A stretch of DNA of 26,961 nucleotides, from contig JAHEEZ010000010.1 in NCBI GenBank assembly GCA_024640445.1, forward strand, positions 1-26,961. The letters run 5' to 3'. This document shows, one piece after another, positions 7,109 through 15,054 of this stretch. Origin of the DNA: Acidobacteriota bacterium (lineage in GTDB: Bacteria; Acidobacteriota; Blastocatellia; Pyrinomonadales; Pyrinomonadaceae). The position numbers and the translations under genes are program-made. The first letter of the stretch is position 1. Every line of letters starts with the position of its first letter. A model generated the notes under the pieces. The model was not told the origin of the DNA, searched no databases, and saw nothing but the letters and a program-made list of their open reading frames with translations.

Positions 7109-8011
7109 ATGGAAACTGCAGCTGCAGATCTGGGAAATACGGATTCTTTGAGCGTGAAGGCAAGGCTCGGGGCATTCTTTGAACTGACGAAACCGAGGAT
7201 AGCGTTCATGCTTGTCCTCACGTCCGCAGCGGGCTTCTATATGGGTGCTGGCGGAAAGGTGGACCTGGTGCTTTTTGTCAATTCGATGCTCGCGATCGCC
7301 CTTCTTGCATTTGGGGTGGCGACGCTCAACCAGTTTCTGGAACGCGCGATCGACAGTCTGATGGAACGGACCGCGCGCAGGCCGCTTCCGACCGGAAAGG
7401 TATCTTCGCGCGAAGCGCTTATCTTCGGTCTCATTCTCTGCGTAGGTTCAGAGCTCTATCTTTTCTTCCTGGTCAATACGCTGACGGCAATACTCGGCCT
7501 GACGGTGATCGTCGGTTACGTTCTGTTGTATACGCCGCTGAAAACGCGAACTACGCTGTCTACGGCGATCGGTGCCATTCCCGGAGCGATGCCGCCGTTG
7601 ATGGGATGGACCGCGGCAGCAAATGAGATCACTCTCGGTGCATGGATCCTGTTCGTCGCGCTCTACCTGTGGCAGTTCCCCCATTTTCTCGCCATCGCGT
7701 GGCTTTACCGCGAGCAATACGCAAAGGCCGGTATTCGCATGCTTCCGGTTGTCGAGAAAGCCGGTAAGATAACCGCTCAGCAGATCGTGCTTTTCACAGT
7801 GTTGCTATTGCCCGTGAGCATAGGTCCGTTCTTTGTTGGAATTGCAGGGATCTATTTCCTTGTTGGCTCGATACTGCTAGGAATCTGGTTTCTTGTGGCC
7901 AGCATCAAGATGGCGAGGGACAAAGACTCAAAACGCGCACGGCAGCTGCTTCTGACCTCGGTACTTTATCTCCCGCTATTTTTGGCATTGATGGTTCTTG
8001 ATCACAGATAG
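7109..8011 (+). CDS. ctaB: Protohaem IX farnesyltransferase (haem O synthase)
   Basis: UbiA-superfamily membrane prenyltransferase that adds a farnesyl group to haem B to give haem O, the precursor or cofactor of haem-copper oxidases. The acidic prenyl-diphosphate motif is in NQFLERAIDSLMERTARRPL (N74, E78, D82), followed by RPLPTGKVS. A second typical block is YTPLKTRTTLSTAIGAIPGA, and WQFPHFLAIAWLYREQYAKAGIRMLP is strongly conserved in CtaB/CyoE. The 300-residue length and multiple membrane spans are normal. ATG 7109 is preferred to a TTG at 7082: AAAAGAG lies upstream and the protein reaches the conserved ELTKPRI block at the usual distance. The cox3 gene begins 4 nt after its stop. Confidence 0.95.
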   Translation: METAAADLGNTDSLSVKARLGAFFELTKPRIAFMLVLTSAAGFYMGAGGKVDLVLFVNSMLAIALLAFGVATLNQFLERAIDSLMERTARRPLPTGKVSSREALIFGLILCVGSELYLFFLVNTLTAILGLTVIVGYVLLYTPLKTRTTLSTAIGAIPGAMPPLMGWTAAANEITLGAWILFVALYLWQFPHFLAIAWLYREQYAKAGIRMLPVVEKAGKITAQQIVLFTVLLLPVSIGPFFVGIAGIYFLVGSILLGIWFLVASIKMARDKDSKRARQLLLTSVLYLPLFLALMVLDHR

Positions 8012-8014
8012 GCT

Positions 8015-8755
8015 ATGGAAATCGGCACGGTCGAAACTGACGTAACCATCGAAGAAGAAGAACTGCAACAGCGAAGATCTTCTGTTAAGGGAGGCCGCGG
8101 AGGCACCGGAAATGGGGGCGGCGGAGGCAACGATGACGGCGGCGACCACGAAACTCCAAAGCCGAAGAAGAAAAACCCGATAATGCCGGAAGAAAATCAT
8201 CCAGAGAAATCGAAGATACTCACCTGGTTCCTGCTCTTGGTGGTCGTGATGACCTTTAGCGGGCTGATAGGGGCGTACGTCGTCGTCGCCACGAACGGCG
8301 CTCTCGAATGGAGGCCGTTTTCACTGCCTCCTCAAGTCTGGGTCAGCACCGTGGTCATCTTGCTGAGCAGCGCGACATACCATTTCGGAAAGAGCTCGCT
8401 TTGGAAGATGAGGCCGGAGAAGGCGAGGAACTGGTTTCTAGCTACCACAGCGCTTGGCGCGGCTTTCATCTCTTCACAGATCCTGGCCTGGATGGCGTTG
8501 GTTGAACGCGGGCTCTATATGAAAGGAAACCCCTACGCGGGCTTCTTTTACGTTCTTACGGCCGTGCACGCAGTGCATGTGCTGGGCGGGATAGCGGCTC
8601 TCGGCTACATCGTTACCCGAACATGGAACGATGCTCGTCTTCCGGAGGAACAAAGGGAAAAGAACAGAATCGAGGCCGTCGCGATCGGCTGGTACTGGCA
8701 TACGATGGACATTCTATGGCTGGTCCTGCTGTTCCTGCTCGGTTTCTGGAAGTAA
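8015..8755 (+). CDS. ctaE: Cytochrome c oxidase subunit III
   Basis: 246-residue haem-copper oxidase subunit III with five membrane segments, starting at about residue 67, as in bacterial and quinol-oxidase forms. The conserved FYVLTAVHAVHVLGGI block and the closing WYWHTMDILWLVLLFLLGFW identify it. The first ~65 residues are a long charged, Gly-rich tail (GGRGGTGNGGGGGNDDGG) not normally part of the fold and probably a flexible cytosolic extension. It lies between ctaB and the DUF420 gene with gaps of 3 and 5 nt, so the three are surely co-transcribed. Subunits I and II are not in this window and must be elsewhere. Confidence 0.93.
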   Translation: MEIGTVETDVTIEEEELQQRRSSVKGGRGGTGNGGGGGNDDGGDHETPKPKKKNPIMPEENHPEKSKILTWFLLLVVVMTFSGLIGAYVVVATNGALEWRPFSLPPQVWVSTVVILLSSATYHFGKSSLWKMRPEKARNWFLATTALGAAFISSQILAWMALVERGLYMKGNPYAGFFYVLTAVHAVHVLGGIAALGYIVTRTWNDARLPEEQREKNRIEAVAIGWYWHTMDILWLVLLFLLGFWK

Positions 8756-8760
8756 TACAA

Positions 8761-9195
8761 ATGACTGACTGGTCCTTCTTTCCCCATCTTAACGCGACGC
8801 TCAACGGCCTCAGCGCGGTTTTTCTGGTAGCGGGCTTCTATTTCATTAAGACCGGCCAGAAAGAAAGGCATAGGCTTTCCATGATCAGCGCGGTGACGGT
8901 TTCGGCGGTCTTTCTTGTCAGCTACGTCACCAGCAAGGCGATCATAGGACTCGATTCCGTGAAGTTCACCGCCGAAGGCCCGATCCGCTGGATCTATTTT
9001 CTGATCCTCGGCACGCATACGATCCTGGCAATCGTGATAACGCCTTTCGTCCTTGTCACATTCTGGCGGGCTCTTAAAGGGCGGTTTGAAATGCACAAAA
9101 AGCTGGCGAGGTTGGTATTTCCCGTCTGGCTTTATGTCTCTATCACAGGCGTTATGGTGTATCTCCTTTTATATCAATTATTTCCGCCAAGTTGA
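8761..9195 (+). CDS. DUF420 membrane protein, probable cytochrome oxidase assembly factor
   Basis: 144-residue protein with four predicted membrane spans. Conserved DUF420 blocks include FFPHLNATLNGLSAVFL, KERHRLSM, a middle H in LGTHTILA, and MHKKLARLVFPVWLYVSITGV. The regularly placed histidines suggest a haem or metal site. DUF420 proteins such as YozB/CtaM are tied to cytochrome oxidase assembly, which agrees with its place directly after ctaB and cox3. The ATG at 8761 has GGAAG 8-9 nt upstream, overlapping the end of cox3. Confidence 0.88.
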   Translation: MTDWSFFPHLNATLNGLSAVFLVAGFYFIKTGQKERHRLSMISAVTVSAVFLVSYVTSKAIIGLDSVKFTAEGPIRWIYFLILGTHTILAIVITPFVLVTFWRALKGRFEMHKKLARLVFPVWLYVSITGVMVYLLLYQLFPPS

Positions 9196-9212
9196 AAAAA
9201 TTGAGACATGGT

Positions 9213-9241
9213 TTGCCAACATTTCCTTTCGGGTGTATATT
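9213..9241 (+). promoter_or_regulatory. Promoter driving the c-di-AMP riboswitch RNA
   Basis: TTGCCA (9213-9218), a 17-bp spacer and TATATT (9236-9241). It starts 17 nt after the DUF420 stop. Expected transcription start is near 9248, about a dozen nt before the first paired element of the aptamer. This is the best -35/-10 pair in the window. Confidence 0.6.
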
Positions 9242-9260
9242 CTTAATGTTGAAAATTTAA

Positions 9261-9412
9261 GCGCCGAAGGCAATCCCGGAATACGGGGGAACCACGGGGA
9301 AACCAATGTGATGCGGTTCGGTCCGCTGAACTGGGGCGAGGCTTAGAAATAAGCGGGGAACACTTCTTCTTTCCTAGCCCGACAGCTAACTTCGTAGGCG
9401 TGGCGAAGAAGA
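9261..9412 (+). ncRNA. Cyclic di-AMP riboswitch aptamer (ydaO/yuaA type)
   Basis: The RNA carries the ydaO-class landmarks in order: GCGCCGAAGGCA at the 5' end, a GGGGGAACC junction, GGGGCGAGGC, AGCGGGGAACAC, CTTTCCTAGCCC, and the hallmark GACAGCTAAC (9381-9390) followed by TTCGTAGGCGT. P1 can form between GCGCC (9261-9265) and GGCGT (9397-9401, one G-U pair). CTTCTTC (9363-9369) is complementary to GAAGAAG (9405-9411), matching the long-range 3' pairing known in this class. ydaO riboswitches bind cyclic di-AMP and usually turn expression off. No plus-strand coding sequence follows before two terminators, and the next downstream gene is on the other strand. Confidence 0.92.
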
Positions 9413-9418
9413 TACGAA

Positions 9419-9467
9419 AAGATTTGCCCTAAAGGCACGATCTTCAACTCTTTAGTGCCGGTTTTTT
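9419..9467 (+). terminator. Riboswitch expression platform: competing antiterminator and terminator
   Basis: One fold pairs AAGAT (9419-9423) with ATCTT (9440-9444) and TGCC (9425-9428) with GGCA (9434-9437). The competing fold pairs GGCAC (9434-9438) with GTGCC (9455-9459), followed by GG and six T residues. The two folds share GGCA and exclude each other. The terminator stem is short (5 bp, 16-nt loop), so its strength is uncertain. Confidence 0.6.
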
Positions 9468-9502
9468 CAACGCTCAATTAGACGATCCAGTCTTCTCAAA
9501 GG

Positions 9503-9542
9503 AAAAAATTCCGAAACATACCGAGTGTTTCGGAATTTTTTT
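9503..9542. terminator. Strong bidirectional terminator
   Basis: A perfect 16-bp stem (9503-9518 with 9526-9541), 7-nt loop, A-tract on one arm and T-tract on the other. It stops the M1 peptidase transcript on the minus strand and any read-through from the riboswitch on the plus strand. Confidence 0.9.
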
Positions 9543-9569
9543 GTCTGCCGATCAGTTTGCGGCCGCGGT

Positions 9570-11258
9570 CTACCTCACAGGACTCTCCGCGATAGTCAAT
9601 TTCTTCAAAGGTATCTTGTTTCCCGGGTCGATCTCTATCTTGACGGGTTTTGACCGCACCTCAAACTCAGCGTCCTGAAGTCGCTTGTCGATCCTGATGG
9701 TCTCGTCCTTCATTCCTCCCGCTGTCCGTATTCGTACTGTCAAAGGCAGTATGAAAACGGCCGGAGTGTCACCTGCCGCCTTTTGGGTCTGCGTGAATCG
9801 CAGCCTGAGCCTCTTGTGCTTCAGGTCATAGAAATGAGTGACCTTCAGTGAAGGGTGTCCTGATCCGTAAACCCACTGATCGAAGAACCAGTCCAGATCA
9901 CTGCCCGCCGCTTCTTCCATTGCAGCCTTCAGATCCGTCGTTTCAACATTCTGCAGTTTATGGCGATCAAGATAGATGTTGATCCCTTTCCAGAAAACAT
10001 CGTCGCCCAGTTCCTCGCGAAGAGTGTGTATTACAGCGCCGCCCTTCTGATAGGTGACCGTGTCGAACATCGAATCATCGTCATTGGCGTCCGCTTTCTT
10101 ATTGAATAGTCCGTGCAGGTTCGGACCCTGCCCAGCTTCAAAAGCCAGGTACTCGGCTGCGTCCTGTTTTACCTTCAGATCGTAAGCAGGCCTTCCGAGC
10201 GTCTTTTCGCGAAACACGGCCTCCATAAAGGTCGCGAAGCCCTCATTTAGCCACAGCTCCGCCCAGTTGCGGCACGTCACAAGATTTCCGAACCACGAGT
10301 GGGCCAATTCATGTGAGACAAGGTCGTCGATCACATCTCGCCCGAATTTGAACCTTGCGAAGAGTATTTCCGTGTCGGCCATCGTGGTCGCGGTCACGTT
10401 CTCCATGCCGCCCCACTGAAATTCGGCGACCATTGTCTGATCATACTTTTGGAACGGATAGTCGATCCGTGTTACCTCTTCGAAGACCCTGATCATGTCT
10501 TTTGTCCGTCCGTAGGCAAGGGGGACTATCGACTCCTGCTCCGGATAGACATAGAAGCCGAGCGGCACGTTCTTGTAGCTGTCAGAGACCTTGACGTACT
10601 CACCGATCACGAACGACGTGAGATAGACAGAGTGCGGGATGTCCATTCGATAATGAAATGTCTCAGTTCTGTCATTGTTGCGTTTCTTTTCAAGGAGAAC
10701 ACCGTTAGCTATCGCGGTCTCGCCTTCGTTCACGGTCAGGAATTGCTCCGTTGTCGCCTTGTCATCAGGGAAGTCGAATGAAGGAAGCCAGTGGTGCGTT
10801 TCCTCGGATTCACCCTGCGTCCAGATCTGTGCCGCGCGTGTGACCTTGCCGTTCTCGATCTGCGGATCGACGAAGTATATGCCTTTCTTCGGAAGGGCGG
10901 TGTATCGAAATCGGATCGAGATCTTTTCTCCAGGCTCATACTTCCTGTCCAGGTAGACGGTTATCTTTTTGCCATCGACCTTGTAGGCCACGTTCTCGTC
11001 GGTCCCCTCGAACCCTACAAACTGGTACGTAATGTCCTCGGAGTCGAGTGCAAGCGTGTTGAGCGGTGCGCCGAGCGGGGTAAGTTCGACGGTTGAATCT
11101 CCAAACACCTGTTTCTTGGCACGGTCGAACTTAAGCCTGATCACGTAGTGAAGGACATCGTAAGTCCGGGCGCGGTTGAAGGACTCCGTTTGACCAAAAA
11201 CAACGGAGACCGATAAGACGAAAGTGAGCGCAGACAGCGCGATAAGTCGTTTTTTCAT
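9570..11258 (-). CDS. Secreted M1-family zinc metallopeptidase (aminopeptidase)
   Basis: 562 residues with a signal peptide (about 1-22, ending VVFGQ). The N-terminal beta domain is followed by the catalytic domain: the exopeptidase motif GGMEN (283-287), zinc site HELAHSWFGN (H316, E317, H320) with third ligand E339 in NEG, and the transition-state tyrosine Y403 in TYQKGG. All M1 catalytic residues are therefore present. The protein lacks the long C-terminal helical domain of full-size M1 enzymes (about 850-900 residues) and ends after a small beta domain. Expected role: removing N-terminal residues from peptides in the periplasm or outside the cell. It diverges from the M28 peptidase gene and ends at a strong terminator. 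Confidence 0.93.
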   Translation of the reverse strand: MKKRLIALSALTFVLSVSVVFGQTESFNRARTYDVLHYVIRLKFDRAKKQVFGDSTVELTPLGAPLNTLALDSEDITYQFVGFEGTDENVAYKVDGKKITVYLDRKYEPGEKISIRFRYTALPKKGIYFVDPQIENGKVTRAAQIWTQGESEETHHWLPSFDFPDDKATTEQFLTVNEGETAIANGVLLEKKRNNDRTETFHYRMDIPHSVYLTSFVIGEYVKVSDSYKNVPLGFYVYPEQESIVPLAYGRTKDMIRVFEEVTRIDYPFQKYDQTMVAEFQWGGMENVTATTMADTEILFARFKFGRDVIDDLVSHELAHSWFGNLVTCRNWAELWLNEGFATFMEAVFREKTLGRPAYDLKVKQDAAEYLAFEAGQGPNLHGLFNKKADANDDDSMFDTVTYQKGGAVIHTLREELGDDVFWKGINIYLDRHKLQNVETTDLKAAMEEAAGSDLDWFFDQWVYGSGHPSLKVTHFYDLKHKRLRLRFTQTQKAAGDTPAVFILPLTVRIRTAGGMKDETIRIDKRLQDAEFEVRSKPVKIEIDPGNKIPLKKLTIAESPVR

Positions 11259-11287
11259 AACAGCTGAGAGCGATGAGATCGGGGACT

Positions 11288-11296
11288 ATTATCACA
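11288..11296 (-). promoter_or_regulatory. Extended -10 element for the M1 peptidase gene
   Basis: On the minus strand TGTGATAAT, a TGn-extended -10, lies about 30 nt before the ATG at 11258. No good -35 is seen at normal spacing, as is common for extended -10 promoters. Confidence 0.4.
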
Positions 11297-11343
11297 TACC
11301 GACCCCTGCATCTGCGAATGGCAAACGTTTCTTGCCCGATGGC

Positions 11344-11372
11344 TTTAAGGGGCTCCGCAATTCCGATATGAT
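11344..11372 (+). promoter_or_regulatory. Candidate promoter for the M28 peptidase gene
   Basis: TTTAAG (11344-11349), a 17-bp spacer and TATGAT (11367-11372). The -10 is good and the -35 weak. It gives a leader of about 25 nt containing the Shine-Dalgarno GGAGAG. Confidence 0.35.
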
Positions 11373-11404
11373 GGCTCCGGACATTCCTGGAGAACGGAGA
11401 GAAT

Positions 11405-12835
11405 ATGAAACTAAATAAGTTGTCGGCTGCGATCTTGCTTGTCATAACATTCGCGGCAGGCCTCCCGGCGCAAGACGTCGCAATTGCTCAAAAATTCTAT
11501 TCTGATTCGGCTGTTGCCGATATGGAGCAACTTAGAGACGCGGCGCTTCGTTCGACATATGCGTATGATCAGACCGCCTATCTCACGAACAACATCGGTC
11601 CGCGTCTAACGGGATCCCCGCAGGCCGCCCGGGCCGTCGAGTATGTCGCCGATCAGATGCGAAAACTCGGCCTGGAAGTTACGCTCCAGGAATTGAAGGT
11701 TCCGCACTGGGTTCGCGGTGAGGAAAGAGGGGAACTCGTACGTTTTGAGGGAATGGCGCCGAATACGGTCCAGAAGATAGCGCTCACGGCTTTGGGAGGT
11801 TCCGTATCGACCGGTGAAGACGGTCTGACCGCGGAAGTAGTCGTCGTAAGGGACTATGACGAATTAAACGCGCTCGGCCGCGAAAAGGTTGAGGGAAAGA
11901 TCGTCCTGTTCAACGTAAAGTTCGATAGTCGGCTCGCGGATGCGGGCGAATCGGGTGGCGCATACGGACAAGTTACACGTTACCGCGGCGGCGGTGCCTC
12001 GGCCGCTGCGAAACTTGGTGCGAAGGGGGTTCTTGTAAGGTCTGCGGGCGGTTCCCAGAACAGGCTGGCGCATACCGGCGGAATGAGATACCAGGATGGC
12101 ATCGAGAAGATACCTGCAGCTGCGGTCAGTTACGAAGACGCGGAATTGATCGCCTACCTGGTTTCGAAAGGGAACGTTTCAATGCATTTGACGCTCACGC
12201 CGCAGACGCTTCCTGACACTACCAGCTATAACGTGATCGCCGATCTGAAAGGGAGCGAGTTCCCGGAGCAGGTTGTGGTCGTATCTGGTCACCTGGATTC
12301 GTGGGATCTGGGTACCGGGGCGCTTGACGACGCGGTCGGCGTCGCGACGGCGATGCAGGTGCCGTATCTGATCAAGAAGCTGGGTCTTAAGCCGAAAAGG
12401 ACGATTCGTGTCGTCGCGTTCATGAATGAAGAGAACGGATTCGTGGGGGCGACAACTTACGCAGACAAGGCTGATATTCCCAACGAATTCGCGGCTATCG
12501 AAAGCGATCTGGGAGCGGACCACCCGATCGGGTTCGTTTTTGGCGGTAATAAAGACGCGCTGCCGATGTTGAGGCCCATCAGCGCTGTCCTGGCTCCGCA
12601 AGGAGCGTCGTTGATCGATGTCCGGGAGTCAGCCGGTTCTGACATCAGTACGCTCAGCGCGAAGGGGGTTCCTACATTCGAACCCTGGTACGACGCCCGA
12701 AGATACTTCAATTACCACCACACCGCGGCCGACACCCTGGACAAGGTAAGACCGGAATGGCTTGCGGAGAACGGATCGGTGATGGCGGTGCTGGCGTACG
12801 GACTTGCGAGCCTCGAAACGCCCCTTCCCAGATGA
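11405..12835 (+). CDS. Secreted M28-family zinc peptidase with PA-like insert
   Basis: 476 residues with a signal peptide (about 1-22, ending GLPAQ). Co-catalytic two-zinc fold of the M28 (aminopeptidase/carboxypeptidase Q) family. Ligands in order are H296 (SGHLDSWD), bridging D308 (GALDDAVG), E343 with general base E342 (MNEENG), D368 (ESDLGAD) and H439 (YHHTAADT). Residues about 130-265 form a PA-like insert between the N-terminal segment and the metal domain. The ATG has GGAGAG 7-8 nt upstream. Expected to trim peptides outside the cytoplasm, together with the divergent M1 gene. Endo-, amino- or carboxypeptidase action cannot be decided from sequence alone. Confidence 0.93.
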   Translation: MKLNKLSAAILLVITFAAGLPAQDVAIAQKFYSDSAVADMEQLRDAALRSTYAYDQTAYLTNNIGPRLTGSPQAARAVEYVADQMRKLGLEVTLQELKVPHWVRGEERGELVRFEGMAPNTVQKIALTALGGSVSTGEDGLTAEVVVVRDYDELNALGREKVEGKIVLFNVKFDSRLADAGESGGAYGQVTRYRGGGASAAAKLGAKGVLVRSAGGSQNRLAHTGGMRYQDGIEKIPAAAVSYEDAELIAYLVSKGNVSMHLTLTPQTLPDTTSYNVIADLKGSEFPEQVVVVSGHLDSWDLGTGALDDAVGVATAMQVPYLIKKLGLKPKRTIRVVAFMNEENGFVGATTYADKADIPNEFAAIESDLGADHPIGFVFGGNKDALPMLRPISAVLAPQGASLIDVRESAGSDISTLSAKGVPTFEPWYDARRYFNYHHTAADTLDKVRPEWLAENGSVMAVLAYGLASLETPLPR

Positions 12836-12908
12836 CGGGCGGGGTTGCGGGATGTATACTACTTCTTCAACAAGACGCCGCTGGAAACGATATTTCTACA
12901 GGTAACAA

Positions 12909-13079
12909 ATGGACAGACCGCCGCCGTATTTTCCGCAGAACTCATTGTCACCCGCTGACGAGAACCGATATAAGAAGTTCAAGGTCATTGTCGGTGCGGC
13001 AGCTGCGTTGGGCGTGCTCATCCTCATAGGCATTGTCGTGGGGGGCTACTACCTGGTTTCCTGGCTTTTAGGTTACTAG
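12909..13079 (+). CDS. Small single-span membrane protein, 56 residues
   Basis: An open frame from ATG 12909 to TAG 13077-13079. It has a polar proline-rich N-terminus (MDRPPPYFPQNSLSPADENR), a basic KKFK, then one hydrophobic segment (about 27-53) rich in Gly, Val, Ile and Leu, ending WLLGY. A hydrophilic head, positive residues and a clean membrane span are hard to obtain by chance. It fills the gap between the M28 stop and a terminator. The ribosome site is weak (AGGTAA 8 nt upstream). No family recognised. It may be co-transcribed with the M28 gene 73 nt upstream. Confidence 0.6.
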   Translation: MDRPPPYFPQNSLSPADENRYKKFKVIVGAAAALGVLILIGIVVGGYYLVSWLLGY

Positions 13080-13105
13080 CGAAAATAGATTCCATGGATA
13101 CAGGA

Positions 13106-13133
13106 AAAGGGCCTCTTCCAAAAGAGGCCCTTT
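13106..13133. terminator. Convergent terminator hairpin
   Basis: A perfect 12-bp stem (13106-13117 with 13122-13133) and a CCAA loop, AAA on the left arm and TTTCCTT after the right. It sits between the small membrane protein gene (plus) and the S41 peptidase gene (minus). Confidence 0.8.
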
Positions 13134-13153
13134 CCTTGTGTTTTCGATCTTGA

Positions 13154-14875
13154 TCATCTGCGGTTCTTGTCGTCCCTGCTTTCCGCAAATGCCCTCGCAC
13201 CTTCCATGGCAAGCTGCTCGGCCTTCGGTAAAAGTTCGACGGCGCTTGCCAGCTGAGGATCGTACTCATTAAAGACCTGGAACGATGTCTGAGAGCCGTA
13301 CGCGGAAGTTACGAACTCCGTACGGAGCATCCGCTTCACAAACTCTTTTTCCTGGTCGATCTGTCTACCCGGGATCTTGTATTTGTCGACGGCGTATTTC
13401 TTAAACGCCGAATATACATTCTCGGTTATCGGGAAATCTTTGACCGTAATGTCGTGATTGAACTTGATCGGCCGGTCTACCTTGTACGCATCGAAGCCGC
13501 GCATCTGACCGAACGACATGTCGAGAACGAAAGCAAATATGGGGTTGGTAAGCTTTCGCTGAAACCTTGCGCGCGTGGAGGGGATGGTCGGAGACTTCAC
13601 AAAAACGTCCGGAGTGATACCGCCGCCGCCGTAGACGGTTCTGCCCGCATCGGTCTTGCGTTCCGCGCCTTTTGCCGCCTTCGGTTTGTCCTTGTCGTCC
13701 AGTGATCCGCCGTTGGTGTAGTAATCGTACAAATTGCCGTTTGAATAATCGCGCTGAATGAGCCTGCCAGAGGGGGTTTCATATTTTGCGATCGTAAGTA
13801 GCAGCATCGATCCGTATTCGAGATTGAACGGATTCTGAACCAGCCCTTTCCCGAAGGTGTTCTCGCCAACGATCAAAGCCCGGTCGTGATCCTGCAGCGC
13901 TCCGGCGAGGATCTCGGAAGCCGAGGCGGTATTTCCATTGACCAAAATGACGATAGGGGTCTTGTCGGGACTGGTGTTGTCGGATGTGTACGCCTGTGAA
14001 AAGCCCTGGATCCGGCCTTTCTGCACGAAGATCGTCTGATCTTTCTGAAGAAACGTGTTCGCCACCATGAACGCCTCGCGGACAAGGCCGCCGCCGTTGT
14101 TTCGGAGATCAAGTACGAGGTTCTGCATGCCCGCTGACTTCATTTCGCGCATCGCTTCGACGAATTCGTTGAAGGTTGTGCGGTTGAAACCTCCGGTCAT
14201 CGCTACATACCCGACACCCGGCTTGACCATATAGGCTTCAGAGATCGAAGGGGTAGATACTGCGTCGCGGATTATTTCGACGGTTTCAAGTTTCTTTGTG
14301 CCGTAGCGTTCAACGACTACCTTTGCGAGCGTTCCCCTGGGGCCCCGCAAGAAGTCCCTTACCTCGAAATAGGGTTTTCCGAGCATTGACTCGCCGTTGA
14401 CCTCGACTATCTTGTCACCGTATCTGAGGCCGGCCCGGTTGGCAGGTGCATTATCGAAAGTCGCCTTGATGAATGTTGCGACCACCTTGCCATTCTTGTC
14501 TGTAAGGTCGCCGATAGTTGCGCCGATGCCGAAATACTGGGATCGCTGGCTGGTCCGGAATTCCTGGTATTCTTCGGCGTCGAAGTAATTGGAATGCGGG
14601 TCGAGCGTGTGGAGCATCGTGTCGATCGCCGACTTGAACAGCGAGTTGTAGTTCAGGTCAGTTCCGCTGACGTAATTGTCCTGGATCACCGTAAGCGCCT
14701 CGGCAACGTCACGTTCGACATTTTCCATGCGGACGACCTTCGCGGCATCCGCACCGGTGACGGCGGTACCGGACGGAATGTCCGCCTTGGATACCGAATT
14801 CGATTGAGCGTTGGAAACTGCTATCAGGGAAAGTAACGTAAATACAGCGGTACAAAGAACTGATTTTCTAATCAC
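13154..14875 (-). CDS. C-terminal processing peptidase, S41 family (CtpA/Prc-like), catalytically complete
   Basis: 573 residues. Signal peptide (about 1-24, ending SNAQS), helical N-terminal region, PDZ domain (about 112-200) and S41 peptidase domain. The catalytic serine is S318 in NTASASEI and the lysine K343 in FGKG, with the canonical 25-residue spacing. GGGITPDVFV and a C-terminal extension of roughly 150 residues follow. These periplasmic enzymes cleave proteins near their C-terminus after recognising the tail through the PDZ domain. The start is GTG 14875, with AGGAG about 10 nt upstream and a good signal peptide; the frame stays open another 76 codons upstream, but that extension would bury the signal. 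It is the active counterpart of the S41-like gene at the left end. Confidence 0.93.
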   Translation of the reverse strand: MIRKSVLCTAVFTLLSLIAVSNAQSNSVSKADIPSGTAVTGADAAKVVRMENVERDVAEALTVIQDNYVSGTDLNYNSLFKSAIDTMLHTLDPHSNYFDAEEYQEFRTSQRSQYFGIGATIGDLTDKNGKVVATFIKATFDNAPANRAGLRYGDKIVEVNGESMLGKPYFEVRDFLRGPRGTLAKVVVERYGTKKLETVEIIRDAVSTPSISEAYMVKPGVGYVAMTGGFNRTTFNEFVEAMREMKSAGMQNLVLDLRNNGGGLVREAFMVANTFLQKDQTIFVQKGRIQGFSQAYTSDNTSPDKTPIVILVNGNTASASEILAGALQDHDRALIVGENTFGKGLVQNPFNLEYGSMLLLTIAKYETPSGRLIQRDYSNGNLYDYYTNGGSLDDKDKPKAAKGAERKTDAGRTVYGGGGITPDVFVKSPTIPSTRARFQRKLTNPIFAFVLDMSFGQMRGFDAYKVDRPIKFNHDITVKDFPITENVYSAFKKYAVDKYKIPGRQIDQEKEFVKRMLRTEFVTSAYGSQTSFQVFNEYDPQLASAVELLPKAEQLAMEGARAFAESRDDKNRR

Positions 14876-14927
14876 TACAAAAGCTCTCCTGGAAGTGTGG
14901 TTGCCGAAAATGCAAATTCTCGAAAAA

Positions 14928-14936
14928 ATGATAACA
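14928..14936 (-). promoter_or_regulatory. Extended -10 element for the S41 peptidase gene
   Basis: Minus-strand TGTTATCAT matches a TGn-extended -10 with one mismatch. It lies about 53 nt upstream of the GTG start, with no clear -35. The divergent dppD side showed no convincing promoter by eye. Confidence 0.35.
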
Positions 14937-15054
14937 TTGCTTCGAGTAAAAAGCGACACCATTGGTTGCTCATCTGGGCTCCAAAGCTTCAGAATTATCA
15001 ACATTTTACGGGCACTGTGAAGTCCCGGGCTTACCTCCTCGCGCCGACCGAAGA

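Noticed and set aside
9400..9432. GTG-started 10-codon frame at the 3' end of the riboswitch
   Set aside because: It overlaps the aptamer P1 and antiterminator, has no ribosome site, and its sequence is fully explained by RNA structure.
12757..13029. Longer frame overlapping the M28 3' end and the small membrane protein
   Set aside because: It runs out of frame through conserved M28 coding sequence and shows no domain. The 56-residue frame has the better protein character.
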